A stretch of 20,598 nt of DNA from a virus. The notes under the pieces were generated by a model that ran no database searches, was not told the DNA's origin, and worked only from the letters and a program-made list of their open reading frames with translations. Positions within the stretch are counted from its first letter, which is position 1; each line of letters opens with the position of its first letter. This document shows, piece after piece, positions 8,255 to 14,121 of this stretch. Position numbers and translations under genes: made by a program. The stretch lies in IMG/VR virus record IMGVR_UViG_3300029319_000467, positions 1 through 20,598 of that record; one strand, 5' to 3'.

Positions 8255-8482
8255 ATGGCAAAAAAATCCGCAAAAAGTAAAGTAGTAGTAAAAAAAGAAG
8301 AAGAACCTAAAATAATTAATAAGGGTTTTGCTAAACCTGTGGTACTTATTAATGCGAGAGATTACTTACTAAGTGTAGGTACTCGACCTAGCCGAATTGA
8401 ACCTCGTGTTGAGTGGGCTAGAGGCCAGGGGTTTACTGTTTTGACTGCTGCTGAGTGGGAAAACCTGTTCTTGAAATACTAG
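8255..8482 (+). CDS. Small lysine-rich protein of unknown function
   Basis: A 75-residue gene between the terminator-like and sheath genes. The start follows only a weak GAAGA (8241-8245). Residues 1-19 are a Lys/Glu-rich, probably disordered tail (MAKKSAKSKVVVKKEEEPK). Residues 25-75 look like a small folded unit with INARDYLLSVGTRPSRIE and a C-terminal AAEWENLFLKY helix. I recognise no family. Position suggests a small tail or neck component or an assembly factor for the sheath; the charged tail could contact nucleic acid or an acidic protein surface. It is in frame, spaced sensibly and followed 11 bases later by the sheath start, so it is likely a real gene. Confidence 0.7.
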   Translation: MAKKSAKSKVVVKKEEEPKIINKGFAKPVVLINARDYLLSVGTRPSRIEPRVEWARGQGFTVLTAAEWENLFLKY

Positions 8483-8493
8483 GGAGACGTTAA

Positions 8494-11193
8494 GTGGCTA
8501 AATTCATTACATTCAATGGCGTAACGCTCTATCACCCAGGCGGTCTTACTAAGATTGATGCCGCTGGGCTTGCACAGGTGGGTAGTGGAGTATCTGGTAT
8601 TGTTGGTGTTATTGGTGAGGCTGATGCTGGCCAACCTTGTACTGCAGCAGACCCAAAGGTTTACGAGTTTACAGATCCATCGGCTGCGATTGAAGTGTTT
8701 AAGACAGGACCTATGGCAGACGCTATAGATTTCTTGTTTAACCCGTCAAACGATGTCCGTATTCCTGGGGGCGCTCAAAAAGTAATTTGTGTTAAAACAA
8801 ACGCAAGTACTCAAAGTAGTGTAACTTTGCCTCTCGCAAATGATAACTCAAAGAATGCCATTACAGTTCAGTCTGTTGATTACGGTGTAAACACTGCAGG
8901 AATTCAGGTAAAAGTAAGCCAGAATGCTACAGATGACGACAAGTTTGATGCTACGGTTAACGATACTGTTAACGGAGTAGTTGAATCGTTTACCTCTCTT
9001 GGTGGTAAAGCGTTAATGAACGTTAAGTACCAAGGACCATCCGATCCTGTTGTAGTAGAAACATTAACCGCCACAGATACTGATAATACCATTCTTACGG
9101 CAAGTGCGGGAATTGGTAACGCTAAGGCTGGTCAATGGGTTAGGATTAAGTCCGGTGCCCAATCAGACGTGAATGGTCAGATTCGAAGAATCACCAGTGT
9201 GGATGCTGGTGAAAATAGAATTTTTGTTGAGCCTGCCTTTTGTGACGCTAGTGGCGCACAAGTAGGTCCTTCACAGAACTGTATATTTGAGGTAATTCGA
9301 ACAGTCATTGGTCCATTTTATGTAGAATCTGGACCAGATGTTAGTAGCTTTACACTTAAATCTTTACCTAGTGCTGCGGCTCATGCTTCCGCATGGGCTG
9401 AAGGTGACCCAATTATAGCCATTAACGATGCTGCTGAATCCCTTTATGGGTCAGCTACAAACGGTCCTAATTATGTAAAGGTTGTTAGTGGTACTGGAGC
9501 AGGTCAAATAAGAAGAATTTCAAGCGTTAATGGGAATAATGACGTAACGGTTGACATAACTGTTAATGTTACACCAGCTTTCGACACGAAGTTAGATACG
9601 ACATCGCGCATTAGCTTTATTAATGCCGTACATGACGCAACCAGTGTTGCGTCTGGTCACGGAGCCTTTGGAGTTATTGAGGGGGCAAATGGCGCTGCTA
9701 GTAAGTTAATACTAAGTTTTAGACCGGGTGCTGGTGAAGATGACGGTTCGGGAACTGCTGTTGCTCTTGGTGGTGCTGGTACAGGTTATGTAGCTTACGA
9801 ATTTTCTCTTGGAAGCGCCGCTACAGTAAGCTCTGTAGTGAATAGTATCAATTCAAGTAGTGGTAATAGTAACTCTCTAAACGCTACTGCAGCCACTGCA
9901 CATAGTGCAGGAGCTTGGTCTGCACAGGTTGGTCCTGGTAGGTCTGGATTACTCACTACAGATCGCTTTGACTTCATGCTCAACGGCGGAACTGACCAAA
10001 CCACAGATCTTACGAATGGTGGTGTAGCTTCAGACGATTCAGACAAAGTTGATTTGCTTTGCGACTTCAATCAACAGTTCTCAAAAACGTTTGGTGTTTC
10101 TAGTGCTAATTCCGTAAAGAAGCATCGATTCTTGGACAACCTGGCGCAGTTAGAAGATGCATTAGACAACCAAAGTCTTATCGTAAACGCTACTCGATCT
10201 ACTTCCGGCACTGGAGATGGTGCTGGGATGCCTAAGTTCAACCCAACGTTCGCAGAGAGCCTTTCAGGCGGTGCGAAGGGAGCAAGCTCTGCTTCTACAG
10301 TTGAGTTAGCTTTTGAGCAGTTAATCAAGAAGCGTCACAACACTGCAGTCGCCCTATTTAGTAGTGACTATAGTAGTGGTGGAAACACGTTTACGATTGA
10401 TTTTGTCCATAGCCAGTTGAAAAGCCACGCTAACAACGGCGCTGGAGCACATCGGAACGAAGTGGACTGTATCGCAGCATACGATGCTTCTGTGGCTGCA
10501 TCTACAGCGTTAGTGGATACCATTGCTAAGGCTAACGGTATCAACAACAGAAACGTTGGTCTTGTGTATCAAAAGATTCAGCGACCTGCATTGGACGGAA
10601 GCAACAAGGTGTTTGGTCCAGAGATGCTTGCCTGTGCTCTTGCCGGTATGCAAGCTGGAGCCACAGTCGGTGAGCCTCTGACATTCAAGTTTGTTAATGC
10701 TTTGGACATCGTTAGCCCTGTGAATGCAGATCCTCAAGACAAAAACGATTCTGATCAACTGCTCCAGAACTCAGTTCTGTTCTGTGAGAAGGTGCAGGGT
10801 CAAGGGTTCCGAGTGGTTAGAAACTACTCGACATACGCTCAAGACGATAATTTAGCGTTCACAGAGCGCCATGTTAACGCTGAGTTGAACTACATGGCTT
10901 ATGACCTGAGAACTTTTATTGAAGATCGCTTCACAGGTCTTAAGGCAACCCCAGCTACTGTTGCGAATATCAAGAGTGCTGTTGTCTCCAAGTTGGAGGT
11001 CTACAAGCGTGACCTTGAGATTATCGTAGATAGTAACGATCCAGTTACCGGTGCGGTACTAAACGCATACCGGAATTTAAAAGTTACCATTTCGGGTGAT
11101 ATAGCTACAATTCGCTTTGAGATATTCCCGACAATTGGTATTAATTACTTCAAGTTTGATATTGTTGCACAACTACCAACAATTAGCGCATAA
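8494..11193 (+). CDS. Tail sheath protein, unusually large
   Basis: GTG start after GGGAGA (8482-8487). At 899 residues it is longer than most sheaths (roughly 400-700). The N-terminus (VTLYHPGGLTKIDAAGL, VGVIGEADAG, FTDPSAAIEVFKTGP, DAIDFLFNPS) and the C-terminus (QNSVLFCEKVQGQGFRVVRNYST, then LNYMAYDLRTFIEDRFTG, LEVYKRDLEIIVD and a final strand pair) match the conserved sheath core, whose C-terminal domain interlocks neighbouring subunits and drives contraction. Between them, about residues 205-500, lie extra beta-rich regions including two copies of a module with GQIRRI(T/S)SV. These insertions probably project from the tail surface. The protein assembles around the tube encoded further downstream. 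Confidence 0.9.
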   Translation: MAKFITFNGVTLYHPGGLTKIDAAGLAQVGSGVSGIVGVIGEADAGQPCTAADPKVYEFTDPSAAIEVFKTGPMADAIDFLFNPSNDVRIPGGAQKVICVKTNASTQSSVTLPLANDNSKNAITVQSVDYGVNTAGIQVKVSQNATDDDKFDATVNDTVNGVVESFTSLGGKALMNVKYQGPSDPVVVETLTATDTDNTILTASAGIGNAKAGQWVRIKSGAQSDVNGQIRRITSVDAGENRIFVEPAFCDASGAQVGPSQNCIFEVIRTVIGPFYVESGPDVSSFTLKSLPSAAAHASAWAEGDPIIAINDAAESLYGSATNGPNYVKVVSGTGAGQIRRISSVNGNNDVTVDITVNVTPAFDTKLDTTSRISFINAVHDATSVASGHGAFGVIEGANGAASKLILSFRPGAGEDDGSGTAVALGGAGTGYVAYEFSLGSAATVSSVVNSINSSSGNSNSLNATAATAHSAGAWSAQVGPGRSGLLTTDRFDFMLNGGTDQTTDLTNGGVASDDSDKVDLLCDFNQQFSKTFGVSSANSVKKHRFLDNLAQLEDALDNQSLIVNATRSTSGTGDGAGMPKFNPTFAESLSGGAKGASSASTVELAFEQLIKKRHNTAVALFSSDYSSGGNTFTIDFVHSQLKSHANNGAGAHRNEVDCIAAYDASVAASTALVDTIAKANGINNRNVGLVYQKIQRPALDGSNKVFGPEMLACALAGMQAGATVGEPLTFKFVNALDIVSPVNADPQDKNDSDQLLQNSVLFCEKVQGQGFRVVRNYSTYAQDDNLAFTERHVNAELNYMAYDLRTFIEDRFTGLKATPATVANIKSAVVSKLEVYKRDLEIIVDSNDPVTGAVLNAYRNLKVTISGDIATIRFEIFPTIGINYFKFDIVAQLPTISA
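9121..9303 (+). repeat. Beta module in sheath insertion, copy 1
   Basis: Codes for residues ~210-270 of the sheath: WVRIKSG, then GQIRRITSV, VEPAF and IFEVIRT. It aligns with the module at 9469-9621 around SG...GQIRRI-SV-x-N/G and a following strand. Relationship is visible in protein only; DNA identity is low. Confidence 0.6.
9469..9621 (+). repeat. Beta module in sheath insertion, copy 2
   Basis: Codes for residues ~326-376: YVKVVSGTGAGQIRRISSV, a polar turn, then VTPAFDTKLDTTSRISFI. The SGTGAGQ-R-I-SV motif is common in surface modules of phage structural proteins. Together with copy 1 it indicates an internal duplication inside the sheath insertion. Confidence 0.6.
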
Positions 11194-11204
11194 GGAGAGC
11201 CACG

Positions 11205-12698
11205 ATGGCAGCTATTACATCACTCAGTGACGCGGCACAAACCGAATTCATTAAGCTACGTCATAAATACTTGAATGGCTCCGGTGAGCTTATCCAAGCA
11301 GGTACTAAAATATTACAGTCAGGAACTTTTCCAGACGTGCTCAGTACTTCAGTTATGGGGAAAGGTTTTCTTCAGGAAGCTAGTTTAACTGGTGCTAGGG
11401 AGCTTGTACTCCAGTCTGCGTCTGAAGCTGCACAGTTTAAAGTTGGAGACACACTACACTGCTTTACCACTGCTGGTGCTGCTGAATTTACAGCAGTGCT
11501 TGTTGAGGGTGTAAAAGGGCAGAAGGTTCTTGTTGAAGCAACAAGCGGGGCTGCTTCTGCTGGCTCTATCTGCGTTAAGTTTGCTGACGGACAAGTTGGC
11601 GGTCAGGCATCTGGAGATTCTGCTGGAATTGCTTATGTTGGTGCTGGGGATGTGGCTGCTTTCCTGCAAGCGATTCAAGATAACATTACTAATGTGATGT
11701 ATACTGGTGATATCGATATCGACGCTACTGCTTCTGCTGATGATGGTATTTATTCTGTACTTCAAACATCCACTGACGTACCAACTACGGGTGGCGGATT
11801 GACACCTAACGCTGCCCTTTTGAACGGTGACTTGGTTACTTTCAAAACATCGCCAGCCGCTTTGGTAGGATGTACTGCCCGTATTATTAAACACACTACA
11901 GGAACTGCCGTAACGATAACAGTTGGGGATATTAGAGATTCCAATGGTACGTTTCTTGGAAATCAGTTTCCTGTAGCAACTTCTGCTGCCCATAGTGGTG
12001 GGGCGAGTGCCTCAGTGTCCCCAGATACTGATACTCAAGCAACACTTGCCTCTGGCAAGGCTGACAAGTACATTCGACAGCTTTCCGGTTCTACCTCCTA
12101 CCCAACACCTGAGTTACAGGGCGGAGTGGAGAACTCAAATGACCCCGGAGCTTCAAATGTTCTCGTGACTGCGTTGTTTGAGATGTTACAACACTTCTCA
12201 CCAACTGGTGGTGAGGGTGCTGGAGACCAGGAGCTTATCCCTGCAGATCTTGAAGAGAAACTCTTTGGATCTATGGTTAAAGGCAGCGTTTCGAACTTGG
12301 GCACTGCTCAAGGAAAGCGAGTTAGACTCGCCGCAGCCGCTGCGTCTGGAGACTCATCCCTCACCGTGGAAAAGGACAACTTAGTTAATGATGTTCCGTT
12401 TCCGTTAAGTGGTAGTGTGAGAGTCTTTAACAATCGTGGTCAAGGCAATACACAAGGTATTGATGGTGCTGGAGTAAGCGCAAATAAGACCTTTACTAGA
12501 ACTAAAAGAAGCGACGTACTTTCTCTTGGATCAAATATTGGTATTACCTGTAAAGTCGGGGATATTGTAGAGTTGCTTCCAGCACACGGAATGATTAAGA
12601 AGCCAATCGCTTCTCAAATCTCCGGTGAAGACATGGTTACTATCATGATGGCTATGCGGAACTGCATAAAGACAATTCCTACTATCACTGTTGACTAG
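11205..12698 (+). CDS. Beta-rich structural protein of unknown role, between sheath and tube genes
   Basis: Strong AAGGAGA (11192-11198) before the ATG. A 497-residue protein rich in Ala, Gly, Ser and Thr, with few aromatic residues. It starts with a helix (LSDAAQTEFIKLRHKYLNG), then shows repeated beta segments with FKVGDTLHCF, LNGDLVTFKTS and CKVGDIVELLP, suggesting several small barrels or decoration modules in series. A central helical stretch (NVLVTALFEMLQHF) and a C-terminal helix (GEDMVTIMMAMRNCIKT) are also present. I do not recognise a family. Its location between sheath and tube, and its tight link to the sheath gene, point to a tail or virion surface component. It is less likely to be enzymatic, as no catalytic motif is visible. 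Confidence 0.7.
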   Translation: MAAITSLSDAAQTEFIKLRHKYLNGSGELIQAGTKILQSGTFPDVLSTSVMGKGFLQEASLTGARELVLQSASEAAQFKVGDTLHCFTTAGAAEFTAVLVEGVKGQKVLVEATSGAASAGSICVKFADGQVGGQASGDSAGIAYVGAGDVAAFLQAIQDNITNVMYTGDIDIDATASADDGIYSVLQTSTDVPTTGGGLTPNAALLNGDLVTFKTSPAALVGCTARIIKHTTGTAVTITVGDIRDSNGTFLGNQFPVATSAAHSGGASASVSPDTDTQATLASGKADKYIRQLSGSTSYPTPELQGGVENSNDPGASNVLVTALFEMLQHFSPTGGEGAGDQELIPADLEEKLFGSMVKGSVSNLGTAQGKRVRLAAAAASGDSSLTVEKDNLVNDVPFPLSGSVRVFNNRGQGNTQGIDGAGVSANKTFTRTKRSDVLSLGSNIGITCKVGDIVELLPAHGMIKKPIASQISGEDMVTIMMAMRNCIKTIPTITVD

Positions 12699-12710
12699 TA
12701 ATTAACTAAA

Positions 12711-12791
12711 GGTCGAGGGTTATTTTCCTCCTAGAGTGCCCTGTAGCAAATTCAGTTCTTACGAATCTACTTCAGGCACTCAACCTTGACC
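12711..12791 (+). ncRNA. Predicted structured leader RNA element before the tail tube gene
   Basis: In the 148-base non-coding gap 12699-12846, bases can fold into nested stems: P1 GGTCGAGG (12711-12718) with CCTTGACC (12784-12791), 8 bp with one G-U; P2 GAGTGCC (12734-12740) with GGCACTC (12775-12781), 7 perfect bp; P3 GTAG (12743-12746) with CTAC (12767-12770); P4 ATTC (12750-12753) with GAAT (12763-12766), closing a 9-base loop. The 5' side between P1 and P2 (12719-12733) is an unpaired pyrimidine-rich strand including CTCCTA (12728-12733), complementary to TAGGAG (12835-12840), the tail tube Shine-Dalgarno. It could be a translational control element or a processing site. It is not tRNA-like, and lacks the U-run of a terminator. 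Confidence 0.5.
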
Positions 12792-12814
12792 ATTTACCTT
12801 TCTAATGACAAAAT
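12786..12814 (+). promoter_or_regulatory. Weak sigma70-like promoter candidate
   Basis: TTGACC (12786-12791, five of six to the -35 consensus) is followed after 17 bases by CAAAAT (12809-12814, four of six to the -10). A promoter here would give the abundant tube protein its own short transcript, starting after the leader fold. Phages of this type often use their own late promoters, so this is only a candidate. Confidence 0.2.
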
Positions 12815-12846
12815 TAATTTACTTTTTACCTGCATAGGAGTGTGCC

Positions 12847-13305
12847 GTGGCTAAAGAAATTTTTACTGGTGCGAGGGCCAGATTTTTCCTCGATGATGTA
12901 CCTATTGGATATTGTGCTGGCGTTAGTGGCGAAGAGGCTATTGACTATGAACCAGTTGACACATTAGAGTTCTTACAAGTTCGAGAGCATGTTCCTGTAG
13001 CGTATCGTGCTTCGATGAGTGCTGCGTTCTTCCGTCTTATTGGATCTTCTTTGAAGGAGTATGCTGGTAAGGATGAAGATGCGGGTGGGAAAGAGATTTT
13101 CCCGAAGTTCAATAACATTCTTTTATCGGGTGCCATGACTGCTGCGATTATCGAAACAAAAAGTGATAGTCCCAGGGTCATTGCTCAGTTTCAGGATGTT
13201 CGGGCTGCGAGTAAGACGTTTGATGTTTCTTCTCGTGGAATTGTTACGGAGAACTGTTCTTTCGTTGCAATCAACATGTTCGACGAGTCTGAAATTGATA
13301 TTTAA
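12847..13305 (+). CDS. Tail tube protein
   Basis: GTG start 6 bases after TAGGAG (12835-12840). The 152-residue product matches the short tube proteins of contractile-tailed phages: FTGARARFFLDDVPIGY and GVSGEEAIDYEPVDTLEFL at the N-terminus, REHVPVAYRASMSAAFFRLIG, a middle ILLSGAMTAAIIE strand, and a C-terminal TFDVSSRGIVTENCSFVAINMFDESE. These form a beta-sandwich that stacks in hexamer rings around the tape measure and carries DNA into the cell. It is preceded by the only long non-coding gap in the window and followed by the tail assembly chaperone genes, the standard order. Confidence 0.88.
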   Translation: MAKEIFTGARARFFLDDVPIGYCAGVSGEEAIDYEPVDTLEFLQVREHVPVAYRASMSAAFFRLIGSSLKEYAGKDEDAGGKEIFPKFNNILLSGAMTAAIIETKSDSPRVIAQFQDVRAASKTFDVSSRGIVTENCSFVAINMFDESEIDI

Positions 13306-13331
13306 AAAATAATTATATTGGGAGATACATA

Positions 13332-13805
13332 ATGAATCAGCTTACAAAGACCTTTCATATAGATGTTGTTTCGAAAGTAGACAACCGCAGATACCAAGGG
13401 TCATTTACTACTAAAAAGCTCACCATGGGCGATCTATCTAAGATGGGTATGCTTAAAGCAAGATTGGGCGGTGGCTTCAACTATGACCCTTCAACAGGTC
13501 AAGGTCTTGATGCTGCCACCAATCTCCTTAACGAGATGATTGTTCATTGTAATGTTGCTTTGGTACAGAAGCCTGACTGGTTTGATCCTGAGAACATGAG
13601 TGACGTGAACGTGCTTCAGCAAGTTTACGAGGAGGTGGCTTCTTTTGAGGCCAACTTTCACGCAGCAGAACCCCAAGTTGGAGGGGAAGGATCTTCTGGA
13701 GGCGGCGAAGACCCAGGCAGCATTGAACTTGAAGGGTCACGGAGATCCGCTGACGCGCATCAGGATTTGGTGGACAAAAAAGTACCAAAGATCTCCCAAC
13801 TCTGA
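13332..13805 (+). CDS. Tail assembly chaperone, short (G-type) form
   Basis: GGGAGA (13320-13325) precedes the ATG. The 157-residue product has the usual G-protein core: an N-terminal strand pair (FHIDVVSK, YQGSFTTKKLT), a helix with MGDLSKMGMLKARLGGG, a GLDAATNLLNEMIVHCNVALVQKPDWFDP segment, and VLQQVYEEVASFEANF at about 97-112. Beyond residue 114 it becomes Gly/Ser/Glu-rich and low in predicted structure, where a second frame takes over with conserved-looking coding. In known phages the short form, in excess, coats the tape measure during tail assembly together with a longer frameshifted product. Its 3' end overlaps the next frame by 161 bases. Confidence 0.85.
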   Translation: MNQLTKTFHIDVVSKVDNRRYQGSFTTKKLTMGDLSKMGMLKARLGGGFNYDPSTGQGLDAATNLLNEMIVHCNVALVQKPDWFDPENMSDVNVLQQVYEEVASFEANFHAAEPQVGGEGSSGGGEDPGSIELEGSRRSADAHQDLVDKKVPKISQL

Positions 13806-14121
13806 GGAGTTTAAGAGTTATACGTTCTTTCAGCTTCTGACTGAATTCTTTGAAGATTACTTCGAAGAGAAGCCTGAAGCTATGAAGGGGTTAGATCTCC
13901 CAGCTAGTCAATTTGGCGATGATGTCATTGATAAGTGGGAGCGTGAGGTTGAACAGGGGCTTACCCCAGACCTGCTTGAGGATCTCACTCCTGAGCAGGG
14001 AAGACACTTACGTTCGTGGAGTCGTCGAGTTGGAAAGCTCAAGAGAGATCGAGGCGGCATAGGATATAGTCCTCCTAAGTCAGAGAGTGTTGGCGAAGAA
14101 GTATATAGGGAAGAGTTCTAA
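13645..14121 (+). CDS. Tail assembly chaperone, T-type extension (+1 frame)
   Basis: This frame is open from 13609 to 14121 and is shifted +1 (equivalently -2) relative to the short chaperone. It encodes KDLLEAAKTQAAL, a WWTKKYQRSPNSEEF motif, then FFQLLTEFFEDYFEE and a charged C-terminus, a typical T-domain pattern of tail assembly chaperones. It is probably made as a fusion: slipping on CCC.C (13671-13674) would join residues 1-114 of the short form to 148 residues here, 262 in all. An independent start is also plausible: TTG at 13645 lies 8 bases after a perfect AGGAGGT (13630-13636), giving 158 residues. The T part is known to bridge the chaperone-coated tape measure to tube protein. The stop overlaps the tape measure ATG by one base. 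Confidence 0.8.
   Translation: MRPTFTQQNPKLEGKDLLEAAKTQAALNLKGHGDPLTRIRIWWTKKYQRSPNSEEFKSYTFFQLLTEFFEDYFEEKPEAMKGLDLPASQFGDDVIDKWEREVEQGLTPDLLEDLTPEQGRHLRSWSRRVGKLKRDRGGIGYSPPKSESVGEEVYREEF
13671..13686 (+). other. Candidate +1 ribosomal frameshift sites
   Basis: In the short chaperone frame the codons are GAA CCC CAA GTT GGA GGG GAA. CCC followed by C (13671-13674) lets tRNA-Pro re-pair one base forward and continue at AAG (13675). GGG followed by G (13683-13686) permits the same with tRNA-Gly, continuing at AAG (13687). Both lead into the T frame. No -1 slippery heptamer would reach that frame. CCC.N is a known class of +1 site. Confidence 0.55.

Noticed and set aside
11454-11993. 179-residue open frame on the minus strand
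   Set aside because: It lies wholly within the plus-strand structural gene, is Ser/Arg/Cys-rich with no recognisable fold and has no ribosome binding site or neighbouring minus-strand genes; a shadow.
12711-12791. tRNA gene in the leader
   Set aside because: The outer stem resembles an acceptor arm, but there is no D arm, anticodon arm or T loop in the right places and no CCA-compatible 3' end.
12734-12830. Rho-independent terminator in the leader
   Set aside because: The 7-bp stem is not followed by a U-run; the next T tract is about 40 bases away.
13528-13788. Minus-strand frames opposite the chaperone overlap
   Set aside because: The plus strand already has two coding frames here, and the reverse products lack any pattern.
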